A stretch of DNA of 64,000 bases from Leifsonia sp. Root4 (GTDB lineage Bacteria; Actinomycetota; Actinomycetes; Actinomycetales; Microbacteriaceae), in contig NZ_LMDN01000002.1 of NCBI RefSeq assembly GCF_001425085.1, positions 521,796-585,795 of the forward strand, read 5' to 3'. Numbering within the stretch: the stretch's first letter is position 1; each line of letters opens with the position of its first letter. Position numbers and translations under genes: made by a program. Below the pieces are notes generated by a model. The model did not search any database, was not told the DNA's origin, and saw nothing but the letters and a program-made list of their open reading frames with translations. Of this stretch, positions 17,499 through 25,741 are shown in pieces.

Positions 17499-18635
17499 TC
17501 AGATCACGTGACGGATGGCCCCGATGGCCGCGGCCCAGGCGTAATCGGCGAAGTCAAAGTCGACGAGCTCCACCTGCACTGCCTCCGCAGCGGGGTCCAA
17601 GCGCTCGCGGATCGAGGCCTCCATCTCTGCGCTGGAGTACCGCGCCACGGCGAGCGCCTCACCCGTGATGATCACCTTCTGTGGATCAATCAGGTCGGCC
17701 AGAGTGGCGACGACCGTGCCAAGCGCCCGACCGGCGTCGCGCAGCGCCCGATCGCTGGCTTCGTCACCGGCAGCGGCCGCGCGGATCGTCTGCTCGAGCT
17801 CGGAATTCCCCGAATTCTGCAGGATCGCGGGAATCGTGACGAACGCCGAGACGCAGCCGGTGTGACCCCGGTCGCACTGCGGCCCATGCTCGGTGACCAG
17901 CAGGTGTCCGACCTTGCCCGGGTGCCCCCGCGAGCCTCGCACGATGTGATCGTTCACCACGAAACCGCTACCGATTCCCGCACCGACCGCGATCAGTGCC
18001 ATGTTCGTACAGCCGACGCCGGCACCGAACCAGTGGTGTGCGACGGTCAGCGCCTGCACATCGTTGGAGACCGAGGCGGCGAGCCCGGTCGCCCGCTCCA
18101 CCAGGGCCGCAAGCGCAACGGTCCCCCAGCCGAGGAAGGGTGATTCGAGCACAAGCGGCTGGTCCCCCTCGTATGTGACGTCACCGGCCAGGCACACGCC
18201 AACGGCGGTGAGAGCGAACTGCCCACGGAAGCCATCAACCACTTCGGCGACCAGCCGAACGACGTCCTCTACGGCCCGGGATTCGAGCACGCGTTCGTCG
18301 GAGGCCAGCACCTTCGCGTGCAGGTCGGTGACGACGGCGTAGAGCGCATCACCGGTGAGCTTGATACCGACGAAATAGGCCGCCTCTGGCCGCAAATGCA
18401 GCACCTCGGACGGCCTCCCCCGACCCGTCGGCGCGAGCGTCTCGCCCTCCGTCACGAGGCCGAGCTCGACCAACCCGCGGGTGAGTCGCATGAGTGTGGC
18501 CCTGGACAGATTCGTGCGCCGGGCGAGATCCGCCCTGGAACGCGATCCGTGGATCAGTACCTCGAGCAGCACCGCCCGCTGGGCCTCGTGGAGCTCTGGC
18601 CACGTCGCCTCGTGGAGTGCGCTCCGTTTGCTCAT
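17499..18635 (-). CDS. ROK-family regulator, likely XylR-type repressor of xylAB
   Basis: 378 residues from the ATG giving MSKRSALHEATWPEL; an in-frame extension of 39 codons would run through the xylA promoter and is rejected. An N-terminal winged helix (ADLARRTNLSRATLMRLTR) precedes a ROK domain. The zinc motif is partial: CDRGHTGC keeps the outer cysteines but has Arg where the middle Cys should be. It is divergent from xylA with 149 bp between them, the usual layout for a xylose-responsive repressor. Ligand and operator are inferred from position only. Confidence 0.88.
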   Translation of the reverse strand: MSKRSALHEATWPELHEAQRAVLLEVLIHGSRSRADLARRTNLSRATLMRLTRGLVELGLVTEGETLAPTGRGRPSEVLHLRPEAAYFVGIKLTGDALYAVVTDLHAKVLASDERVLESRAVEDVVRLVAEVVDGFRGQFALTAVGVCLAGDVTYEGDQPLVLESPFLGWGTVALAALVERATGLAASVSNDVQALTVAHHWFGAGVGCTNMALIAVGAGIGSGFVVNDHIVRGSRGHPGKVGHLLVTEHGPQCDRGHTGCVSAFVTIPAILQNSGNSELEQTIRAAAAGDEASDRALRDAGRALGTVVATLADLIDPQKVIITGEALAVARYSSAEMEASIRERLDPAAEAVQVELVDFDFADYAWAAAIGAIRHVI

Positions 18636-18710
18636 CTTGCCAGCATAGCCACGGGCCCGTTGCCGCAGGTGCCCCCGCCTGCTCGACGTGGAATCGGCCG
18701 CATCCGGCAT

Positions 18711-18757
18711 TGACAACGTCGGAATCGTTGAATAAGTTGTAGTCGTAAACATTTACA
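18711..18757 (+). promoter_or_regulatory. Putative xylA promoter and operator
   Basis: A -35 box TTGACA at 18711-18716 is followed after 17 bp by a weak -10 hexamer TAAGTT at 18734-18739. Around the expected transcription start, 18746-18757 reads GTAAACATTTAC, an inverted repeat with 5-bp arms, and a looser GTT...AAC dyad overlaps it. This is where a repressor such as the divergent ROK protein would act. The promoter is reasonably clear; the operator is tentative. Confidence 0.55.
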
Positions 18758-18784
18758 CCTCACCGTATGTAAGGACGCGTACTC

Positions 18785-19978
18785 ATGGCTGCATTGCCCA
18801 CCCCCGCCGACAAATTCTCCTTCGGCCTGTGGACCGTCGGCTACAACGGAACCGACCCGTTCGGTGGCCCGACCCGCCCCGACCTCGACGTCGTTGAGGC
18901 GGTCACCCGTCTGGCCGAGCTCGGCGCATACGGACTCACCTTCCACGACGACGACCTGTTCGCCTTCGGCTCGACGCCTGAAGCCCGCCAGAAGCAGATC
19001 GACCGCCTCAAGCAGGCCATGGCCGACACCGGCATCATCGTGCCGATGGTCACGACCAACCTGTTCAGCGCTCCCGTCTTCAAGGACGGCGGCTTCACCT
19101 CGAACGATCGCGCCGTGCGCCGCTTCGCGCTGCGCAAGGTGCTGCGCAACATCGACCTCGCCGCCGAACTCGGCGCGAAGACCTTCGTGATGTGGGGTGG
19201 CCGCGAGGGCGCGGAGTACGACGCCGCCAAGGACATCCGTTCCGCCCTCGGCCGCTACCGTGAGGCCGTGAACCTGCTCGGCGACTACGTCACAGACAAG
19301 GGCTACGACATCCGCTTCGCCATCGAGCCCAAGCCGAACGAACCGCGCGGCGACATCCTGCTGCCGACCCTCGGCCACGCCATCGCGTTCATCAACACGC
19401 TGGAGCGCCCTGAGCTCGTCGGAGTGAACCCCGAGGTCGGCCACGAGCAGATGGCGGGGCTCAACTTCACCGCCGGAATCGCACAGGCCTTGGACGCCGG
19501 CAAGCTCTTCCACATCGACCTCAACGGGCAGCGCGGCATCAAGTACGACCAGGACCTGGTCTTCGGCCACGGTGACCTGCAGAACGCCTTCTCGCTCGTC
19601 GACCTGCTCGAAAACGGTGGACCGGACGGCGGCCCGGCCTATGACGGCCCGCGCCACTTCGACTACAAGCCCTCCCGCACCGAGGACATCACGGGCGTCT
19701 GGACCTCGGCCGCGGCGAACATGCGCACCTACCTGTTGCTCAAGGAGCGCGCGGCCGCGTTCCGCGCCGACCCTGAGGTGCAGGAGGCCCTCGCGGCCTC
19801 GCGCGTGCCGGAGCTGGCCGTGCCGACGCTGGCCGACGGCGAGAGCTATGACGATCTGATCGCCGACCGCAGCGCCTTCGAGGACTTCGATGCCGCGGAA
19901 TACCTCGGCGGCAAGGGCTTCGGCTTCGTGCACCTGCAGCAGCTGGCCCTGGAGCACCTCCTGGGCGCGCGCGGATAA
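18785..19978 (+). CDS. xylA: Xylose isomerase
   Basis: 397 residues, the class I actinobacterial type, converting D-xylose to D-xylulose in the cytoplasm with two divalent metals. Active-site landmarks: the catalytic His in LTFHDDDLF, metal ligands in [17 protein letters not shown], the [14 protein letters not shown] stretch and HFDYKP. It follows the divergent ROK regulator and precedes xylB by 216 bp. A long hairpin covers its stop codon, so xylA and xylB may be expressed at different levels. Xylose would come from the GH31 and GH43 enzymes encoded upstream. Confidence 0.98.
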   Translation: MAALPTPADKFSFGLWTVGYNGTDPFGGPTRPDLDVVEAVTRLAELGAYGLTFHDDDLFAFGSTPEARQKQIDRLKQAMADTGIIVPMVTTNLFSAPVFKDGGFTSNDRAVRRFALRKVLRNIDLAAELGAKTFVMWGGREGAEYDAAKDIRSALGRYREAVNLLGDYVTDKGYDIRFAIEPKPNEPRGDILLPTLGHAIAFINTLERPELVGVNPEVGHEQMAGLNFTAGIAQALDAGKLFHIDLNGQRGIKYDQDLVFGHGDLQNAFSLVDLLENGGPDGGPAYDGPRHFDYKPSRTEDITGVWTSAAANMRTYLLLKERAAAFRADPEVQEALAASRVPELAVPTLADGESYDDLIADRSAFEDFDAAEYLGGKGFGFVHLQQLALEHLLGARG

Positions 19979-20008
19979 AGGGCGCTGCGCGCCCGTTATC
20001 CGCGCGCG
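19966..20008 (+). terminator. Long stem-loop over the xylA stop codon
   Basis: Thirteen-base arms CGCGCGCGGATAA (19966-19978) and their exact complement (19996-20008) enclose a second hairpin, GGGCGC-tgc-GCGCCC (19980-19994), separated by a single mismatch. The left arm ends exactly on the TAA stop. There is no U-tract, so it may be a GC-rich terminator, a partial attenuator, or an mRNA 3'-end protector between xylA and xylB. Confidence 0.65.
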
Positions 20009-20089
20009 AAAGGCGGCAGCCCACACCAAGGAATCCCCGAGAACGCAACGCGACTCCGCAACCGCCTCGGGCACTCCCCCACCCGCAGG

Positions 20090-20163
20090 TCGAGTAGGCC
20101 GCCTGCGGCCGTATCGAGACCCTCGTCACCAGATCTCGATACGGCCCTGGCGGGCCTACTCGA
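20090..20163. repeat. REP-like palindromic element between xylA and xylB
   Basis: TCGAGTAGGCCGCC at 20090 is mirrored by a matching arm ending CCTACTCGA at 20163, with GTATCGAGA and TCTCGATAC inner arms near the centre. Each arm also contains its own short palindrome (GGCCGC..GCGGCC; GGCCC..GGGCC), so the whole can form a branched or cruciform structure. I recall similar palindromes as dispersed intergenic repeats in Microbacteriaceae and relatives. Only one copy is seen here. Confidence 0.6.
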
Positions 20164-20194
20164 TCAACGAAAACGCCTCAATAGAAGGATCACC

Positions 20195-21652
20195 ATGACG
20201 CTCGTCGCGGGAATCGACTCATCCACCCAGAGCTGCAAAGTCGTGATCAGGGACGCCGCCAGCGGAGCGCTCGTGCGCTCCGGCCGCGCCTCCCACCCGG
20301 ACGGCACAGAGGTCGATCCCGAGGCGTGGTGGCTGGCGCTCGGCGAGGCGATCGCGGATGCCGGCGGCCTCGCCGACGTGAGCGCGCTGAGCGTGGCTGG
20401 GCAGCAGCACGGCATGGTGGCCCTCGATGCGGCCGGTCGCGTCATCCGCCCCGCCCTGCTCTGGAATGACACGCGCTCGGCCGCGGCGGCCGCCGATCTC
20501 GTCGCCGAGGTGGGCGCGGAGGAGTATGCGCGGCGCAGCGGCGTCGTTCCGGTCGCCTCCTTCACGGCGAGCAAGCTGCGCTGGTTGCGCGATGCCGAAC
20601 CCGCGAATGCGGCCGCGGTCGCCGCGGTCGCGCTCCCCCACGATTGGCTCGTCTGGCGATTGCGCGGCTGCGGCCCCGCCGAGTCCTCACCGCTCGGCCC
20701 GGAACTCGAGCTGCTGAGCACCGACCGCTCCGATGCCAGCGGAACGGCCTACTGGTCGCCGGCCACGGGCGAGTACGACCGCGAGCTGCTCCGGCTGGCA
20801 CTTGGGCACGACGCGGTGCTGCCGCGCGTGCTCGGCCCGGCCGAACGCTCCGGCACCGTGCACCCGACCATCGCAGAGCGCCTCGGCGCCACGACCGGTC
20901 GGCCCGACATCGTGCTCGGCGCCGGCGCAGGCGACAACGCCGGAGCGGCGCTCGGTCTGGACGCGATGGCCGGCGACGTCGTCGTGTCGATCGGCACGAG
21001 CGGCACCGTCTTCGCCGTCACGGATGCCGCGGCCTCCGACCCCAGCGGCACCGTCGCCGGATTCGCCGACGCCAGCGGGCGCTTCCTCCCCCTCATCGCC
21101 ACGCTGAACGCCGCGCGCGTGCTCGACGCGGTCGCGGGCCTGCTCGGCGTCGACCACGCGGAGCTCGGCGAGCTCGCCCTCCAGGCGGAACCCGGTTCCG
21201 GCGGCGCCGTGCTCGTGCCCTGGTTCGAGGGTGAACGCACGCCCAATCTGCCCCAGGCCACCGCCGGCTTCGATGGACTCACTCTCGCCAACAGCAGCAG
21301 AGCGAATCTGGCGCGCGCGGCCATCGAGGGAATGCTGTGCGGCCTCGCCGACGGCCTCGATGCCGTGCGTCTGCAGGGAGTCACCGCGGAGCGCGTGCTC
21401 CTCATCGGCGGAGCGGCACAGAATCCGGCCGTGCAGGCGGTCGCGGCCGAACTCTTCGGACTCCCCGTCGTTGTACCGTCACCGGGCGAATACGTCGCGG
21501 ACGGCGCGGCACGTCAGGCGCTCTGGGCCCTCAGCGGCGAGCGTCCGAACTGGCCGGTCACCGTTGCCGCACAGCCGACGCCGGCCCATCGCCCCGTGAT
21601 CCGCGAGCAATACGCCGCAGCACGCACGGCCCGCGCCGCCCGATTCGCCTAG
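20195..21652 (+). CDS. xylB: Xylulokinase
   Basis: 485 residues of the FGGY sugar-kinase fold, phosphorylating D-xylulose to D-xylulose 5-phosphate with ATP. Visible signatures: [10 protein letters not shown] at the N-terminal phosphate loop, a [12 protein letters not shown] segment and LLWNDTRS as in xylulokinases, [10 protein letters not shown] in the second ATPase lobe, and [12 protein letters not shown] for adenosine binding. AGAAGGA lies just upstream of the ATG. It follows xylA after a hairpin and a REP-like element and is closed by a strong terminator. Confidence 0.96.
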   Translation: MTLVAGIDSSTQSCKVVIRDAASGALVRSGRASHPDGTEVDPEAWWLALGEAIADAGGLADVSALSVAGQQHGMVALDAAGRVIRPALLWNDTRSAAAAADLVAEVGAEEYARRSGVVPVASFTASKLRWLRDAEPANAAAVAAVALPHDWLVWRLRGCGPAESSPLGPELELLSTDRSDASGTAYWSPATGEYDRELLRLALGHDAVLPRVLGPAERSGTVHPTIAERLGATTGRPDIVLGAGAGDNAGAALGLDAMAGDVVVSIGTSGTVFAVTDAAASDPSGTVAGFADASGRFLPLIATLNAARVLDAVAGLLGVDHAELGELALQAEPGSGGAVLVPWFEGERTPNLPQATAGFDGLTLANSSRANLARAAIEGMLCGLADGLDAVRLQGVTAERVLLIGGAAQNPAVQAVAAELFGLPVVVPSPGEYVADGAARQALWALSGERPNWPVTVAAQPTPAHRPVIREQYAAARTARAARFA

Positions 21653-21672
21653 CGGTCGAGGCGGAAAGAGCG

Positions 21673-21698
21673 AGGGCCCGGGACAATTCCCGGGCCCT
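21673..21698 (+). terminator. Intrinsic terminator after xylB
   Basis: Perfect 11-bp arms AGGGCCCGGGA (21673-21683) and TCCCGGGCCCT (21688-21698) with a 4-nt loop, 20 bp after the xylB stop, followed by a weakly T-rich tail GCATTTGTTG. This separates xylB from the following ABC transporter operon. Confidence 0.8.
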
Positions 21699-21733
21699 GC
21701 ATTTGTTGCGACCGTTACGGAATTGCAACCTGA

Positions 21734-21780
21734 GAATATGTCGAATGCCTGTTGGCGGGCGCATATTCGGAGAAATATGT
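21734..21780. repeat. AT-rich inverted/direct repeats before the putative xylose transporter
   Basis: GAATATG (21734-21740) is mirrored by CATATTC (21762-21768), and an AGAA(T/A)ATGTC element recurs near 21734 and 21771. In this GC-rich DNA such AT-rich words ahead of a sugar-transport operon could be promoter or operator elements; I cannot tell which. Confidence 0.35.
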
Positions 21781-21854
21781 CCAGTTGCCACCGTTCGACG
21801 TGGAAGGTGACCCCGCGAGGGAATCGACACAACACCACACAGAAGGGCAGAGTG

Positions 21855-22919
21855 ATGAAGCATTCTTCATTGATCTCACTAGCCGCGATCGCGGGCGTCT
21901 CCGCTTTGATGCTCGCCGGATGTTCCAGCTCCGGAGGTGGTGGTGACGGCGAGACCGGAGAACCCGCCGCCGATCGCGCATGCGTGATCCTTCCGGATGC
22001 GGCATCCTCACCCCGGTGGGAGAACCTCGACCGGCCGGCCCTCGACACGGCACTGACCGACGCCGGCTTCGAGGCAGACATCCAGAACGCGCAGGGTGAC
22101 ACCAGCCAGTACGCGACGATCGCCGACCAGCAGCTGAGCAAGGGATGCGGCGTCATGCTGCTCGTCGACCTGGAGGGCGCGGCCGGCGCCGTCACCGAGA
22201 AGGCACAAGCCGAGGGCATCCCCGTCATCGCGTACGACCGCCCGATCGAGGGCGCCGACTTCTACGTGTCGTTCGACAACTTCAAGGTCGGCGAGCTGCA
22301 GGGGCAGTCGATCGTTGACGGTCTCACGGCCGCAGGCAAGGACCCGGCGACGGCGACCGTCGTCTACATGGGCGGCGACGCCACCGACGGCAACGCGGCC
22401 ATGTTCCACGACGGCGCAGACTCGGTGATGGCAGCAGCAGGCATCGTTCCGGCGGCGGAACCCCCGGGAATCTGGGACGGCGACAAGTCGGCGACCAACT
22501 TCGAGCAGGCCCTCACCGCCCTCGGCGGCAAGGTCGACGCAGTCTGGGCGGCCAACGACACGAACGCCGCTGGCGTCATCACGATCCTCGACAAGAACGG
22601 CCTGACCGTTCCCGTCTCTGGTCAGGATGCCAGCACCGCCGGCCTGCAGAACGTGCTGCTCGGCAAGCAGATCGCCACGGTCTACAAGGAGGTCGCCCTC
22701 GAGGCAGATGCGGCGACGGAGCTCGCCATCCAGCTGCTGAAGGGCGAGACGCCAGAGGTCGAGAAGACTCTCGAGGATGGCACGCCGTACATCGCCGTGA
22801 CCCCGGTGCTCGTCGGCCCCGCCGATGTGCAGACGGTCATCGACAACGGCGAAGCGAGCGCTGACGAGATCTGCACCGGAGAGGTGCTGGCCGCCTGCGA
22901 AGCGAACGGCATCGAGTAA
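21855..22919 (+). CDS. Sugar ABC transporter binding lipoprotein (CUT2, XylF/ChvE-like)
   Basis: 354 residues from the ATG giving MKHSSLISLAA; the 44 upstream in-frame codons are non-coding leader. A lipoprotein signal ends at SALMLAGCSSS (Cys near residue 23). The mature part is a Peripla_BP_4 type I fold: ADRACVILPDAASSPRWE, then IPVIAYDRPI and VSGQDAST, as in pentose-binding proteins. It heads a three-gene operon with an ATPase and a permease immediately after xylAB, so D-xylose is the best guess for the ligand. Confidence 0.9.
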   Translation: MKHSSLISLAAIAGVSALMLAGCSSSGGGGDGETGEPAADRACVILPDAASSPRWENLDRPALDTALTDAGFEADIQNAQGDTSQYATIADQQLSKGCGVMLLVDLEGAAGAVTEKAQAEGIPVIAYDRPIEGADFYVSFDNFKVGELQGQSIVDGLTAAGKDPATATVVYMGGDATDGNAAMFHDGADSVMAAAGIVPAAEPPGIWDGDKSATNFEQALTALGGKVDAVWAANDTNAAGVITILDKNGLTVPVSGQDASTAGLQNVLLGKQIATVYKEVALEADAATELAIQLLKGETPEVEKTLEDGTPYIAVTPVLVGPADVQTVIDNGEASADEICTGEVLAACEANGIE

Positions 22920-22994
22920 GCGACACATCTGGACGGGAGGCGGCGCGCTCGTCGCGCCGCCTCACCGTTCTCGCAGCGGGCGAAGGGATGCAGC

Positions 22995-23747
22995 ATGGAC
23001 GTGCCACTCATCGAACTGACTGGGATCGTCAAGAGCTTCGGGCCGGTCAGCGTGCTCAAGGGGGTCAACCTCACCGCCTACGCGGGCAAGGTCACCGCCC
23101 TCGTAGGCGACAACGGCGCGGGCAAGTCCACCCTCATCAAGGGGCTCGCCGGCGTGCAACCCTACGACGAGGGCGAGGTGCGATTCGCGGGTGACATCGT
23201 TCATCTGCACAGCCCCCGCGACGCCGCCCACCTCGGCATCGAGGTCGTGTACCAGGACCTCGCTCTCTGCGACAACCTCGACATCGTGCAGAACATGTTC
23301 CTCGGCCGCGAGAAGACAGAGGCCGGCACCTTCGACGAAGCACACATGGAGCGCGAGGCGGCCGAGACCCTGCGCCAGTTGTCGGTGCGCACGGTCAGAT
23401 CGGTGCGGCAGAAGGTCTCATCACTCTCCGGCGGGCAGCGACAGACGGTCGCGATCGCGCGTTCGGTGCTGAAGAAGGCGAAGCTCGTCATCCTCGACGA
23501 GCCGACTGCCGCCCTCGGCGTCGCCCAGACCGAGCAGGTTCTGAACCTGGTGGAACGGCTCGCCGAACAGGGCGTCGGCGTCATCATCATCAGCCACAAC
23601 CTCGCCGATGTCTTCGCCGTCGCCGATTACATCAGCGTGCTCTACCTCGGCCAGATGGTGGCGTCGGTCAAGACCGCGGACACCAACCGCGACGATGTCG
23701 TCGGCTACATCACCGGCAGCAAGACCTACGCAGGAGCCCCAGAATGA
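22995..23747 (+). CDS. Sugar ABC transporter ATPase (CUT2), single-domain
   Basis: 250 residues with one ABC domain: Walker A GDNGAGKST near residue 40, signature LSGGQRQTVAIAR, Walker B VILDEPTAALG. GAAGGGA precedes the ATG by 7 nt. It energises import with the binding protein before it and the permease after it (4-bp ATGA overlap). Classical XylG/RbsA proteins carry two fused ABC domains of about 500 residues; this one is half that length and presumably works as a homodimer. Confidence 0.92.
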   Translation: MDVPLIELTGIVKSFGPVSVLKGVNLTAYAGKVTALVGDNGAGKSTLIKGLAGVQPYDEGEVRFAGDIVHLHSPRDAAHLGIEVVYQDLALCDNLDIVQNMFLGREKTEAGTFDEAHMEREAAETLRQLSVRTVRSVRQKVSSLSGGQRQTVAIARSVLKKAKLVILDEPTAALGVAQTEQVLNLVERLAEQGVGVIIISHNLADVFAVADYISVLYLGQMVASVKTADTNRDDVVGYITGSKTYAGAPE

Positions 23748-25030
23748 GCCGGACATCTCCAGACACGACGCCCACCTCGGCGCTGGCCGCGCAGAGCACA
23801 GCAGAGCTGATCGGCAGCGGCCAGGAAGGCACGTTGGTCGATCAGGCCAAGGCCTGGGTGCAGCGCCTGCGCAGCGGCGACATGGGCGCACTGCCCGCCA
23901 TCGGCGGGTTCATCGTGCTGAGCATTCTCTTCTCGTTCCTCAGCCCGTTCTTCTTCACCGAGCGCAACTTCGCCAACCTCATGACCCAGGCGGCGACGCT
24001 CGTCATGCTCGGGATGGCGCTCGTGTTCGTCATCCTGCTCGGCGAGATCGACCTCTCCGCCGGCGTCACAGCCGGCCTCTCCATGTGCGTCTGGATCACA
24101 CTCGTGAATGTCGCCGGACTCAACTGGATCCTGGCCTTGGCGATCGCATTCATCATCGGGTTGACTGTCGGCGCCTTGATCGGCTTCTTCGTCGCAAGGG
24201 TCGGCATCCCGTCATTCGTCGTGACGCTGGGCCTCTTCCTCGGCATCCAGGGTCTCAACCTCATCATCATCGGCAGCGGCGGGCTCTACCGGGTGCAGGT
24301 GCCAGAGGTGCTCGCGATCATGAACAGCAACATGCCCGTCTGGGCGGGCTGGGTCATGCTCGCCATCATGTTGGCCGTGTCGTTCGGGATGTCGATGTGG
24401 GATCGCTCGCGGCGCACGCGCGTCGACCTGCCGAACCGCACGATCACGCTGCTCTGGATCAAGCTCGCCGCGATCGCCCTGATCGGCGGGGCCGCCGTGT
24501 GGGTGCTGAGCCAGAACCGCGGAACCGGGTTCAGGGCGGTCGAGGGCGTACCCATCGTCGTGCCGATCACGCTCGTCATCCTGTGGATCGGCACCTTCGT
24601 GCTCGACCGCACGAAGTACGGCCGCTACATCTACGCGGTTGGCGGCAATGCCGAGGCCGCCCGCCGCGCGGGCATCAAGGTCGTGATGATCCGGTGGACC
24701 GCGTTCATCGTCTGCTCCGGCCTCGCGGTCGTCTCCGGCCTGTTCAGCATCAGCAAGGTCGGATCCGTGGATGCCGCATCCGGCAGAGACATCGTGCTGA
24801 GCGGTGTCGCCGCAGCCGTCGTCGGCGGCGTGAGCCTCTTCGGTGGGCGCGGCCGGCTGATGCATGCGGCGATCGGTGCGCTCGTCATCGCCGTGATCAC
24901 GAACGGCCTCGGCCTGCTCAACCTGCCGGCGGGTGCCAACCTCGTGATCACCGGCGGCGTGCTGATCCTCGCGGCGACCGTCGATGCCCTCTCCCGGCTT
25001 CGCGCGGGCGGTTCGCTCGTTCGCAGTTGA
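23744..25030 (+). CDS. Sugar ABC transporter permease (CUT2, XylH-like)
   Basis: 428 residues. A soluble N-terminal tail of about 55 residues precedes a BPD_transp_2 membrane domain with roughly ten helices; the segments LLGEIDLSAGVTAGL and GGNAEAARRAGIKV are family hallmarks, the latter being the ATPase contact loop. The length is typical of XylH rather than the shorter RbsC. Start overlaps the ATPase stop (ATGA). It ends 21 bp from the convergent response-regulator gene with no clear hairpin between. Confidence 0.92.
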   Translation: MSRTSPDTTPTSALAAQSTAELIGSGQEGTLVDQAKAWVQRLRSGDMGALPAIGGFIVLSILFSFLSPFFFTERNFANLMTQAATLVMLGMALVFVILLGEIDLSAGVTAGLSMCVWITLVNVAGLNWILALAIAFIIGLTVGALIGFFVARVGIPSFVVTLGLFLGIQGLNLIIIGSGGLYRVQVPEVLAIMNSNMPVWAGWVMLAIMLAVSFGMSMWDRSRRTRVDLPNRTITLLWIKLAAIALIGGAAVWVLSQNRGTGFRAVEGVPIVVPITLVILWIGTFVLDRTKYGRYIYAVGGNAEAARRAGIKVVMIRWTAFIVCSGLAVVSGLFSISKVGSVDAASGRDIVLSGVAAAVVGGVSLFGGRGRLMHAAIGALVIAVITNGLGLLNLPAGANLVITGGVLILAATVDALSRLRAGGSLVRS

Positions 25031-25051
25031 TTCCCTCCGGCACTCGAGCCG

Positions 25052-25741
25052 TCACTCGCTGTCACTCTGCATGAACGCGAGCACGGCGGCCACCCGCCGG
25101 TGCACGCCGGACTCCGGCAGGCGCAGCTTCGTGAAGATCGCGTTGACGTGCTTCTCGACGGTCGACGACGAGAGGAAGAGTGCCTGCTCGATGCCGGCAT
25201 TGGTCTTGCCCTCCGCCATCGCGCGCAGCACATCGAGCTCGCGCGGCGTCAGCGCCGCGAGCGGACTCGCGGCGCCGGCCCGACTGCGCCGGCGCACGAG
25301 CGTGTCGACGATCTGCGGATCGATCACCGAGCCGCCTGCACTCACCTCGCGGAGCGCTCGCACCAGGTCCTCCAGGTCGCCGATGCGGTCCTTCAGCAGG
25401 TAGCCGAGGCCGGCGGCTCCCTCGGCGAAGAGGGCCAGCGCGTAGCTCTCGTCCGCGTGCTGGGAGAGCACGACGACACCGATGTCCGGGTGCGCGGCAC
25501 GGATGGCGCGGGCAGCCTCGATCCCCTCCATCTGGTGGCTCGGCGGCATCCGGATGTCGGTGAGCACCGCATCCGGGGCGAACCTTTTCACCGCGTCGAG
25601 CAGCTCATCCGCGTTGCCGGTCGATGCGACGACGTCGATCTCGCCGGAATCCTCGAGCAGGCGCCGTAGCCCCTCCCGCACGAGGTAGTTGTCCTCGGCG
25701 ATCACAACGCGCACAACGGTCGGCTCATCCACCACGGCCAC
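25052..25741 (-). CDS. NarL/FixJ-type response regulator
   Basis: 229 residues: receiver domain (residues 10-130, phospho-acceptor Asp62 in VLTDIRMPP) followed by a LuxR-type HTH (LTPRELDVLRAMAEGKTN). Start is GTG; two further GTGs lie within the next three codons. It overlaps the upstream histidine kinase gene by 17 bp, so the two are co-translated. The pair is next to, and divergent from, the small membrane protein and multicopper oxidase genes, which are candidate targets. Confidence 0.93.
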   Translation of the reverse strand: MAVVDEPTVVRVVIAEDNYLVREGLRRLLEDSGEIDVVASTGNADELLDAVKRFAPDAVLTDIRMPPSHQMEGIEAARAIRAAHPDIGVVVLSQHADESYALALFAEGAAGLGYLLKDRIGDLEDLVRALREVSAGGSVIDPQIVDTLVRRRSRAGAASPLAALTPRELDVLRAMAEGKTNAGIEQALFLSSSTVEKHVNAIFTKLRLPESGVHRRVAAVLAFMQSDSE

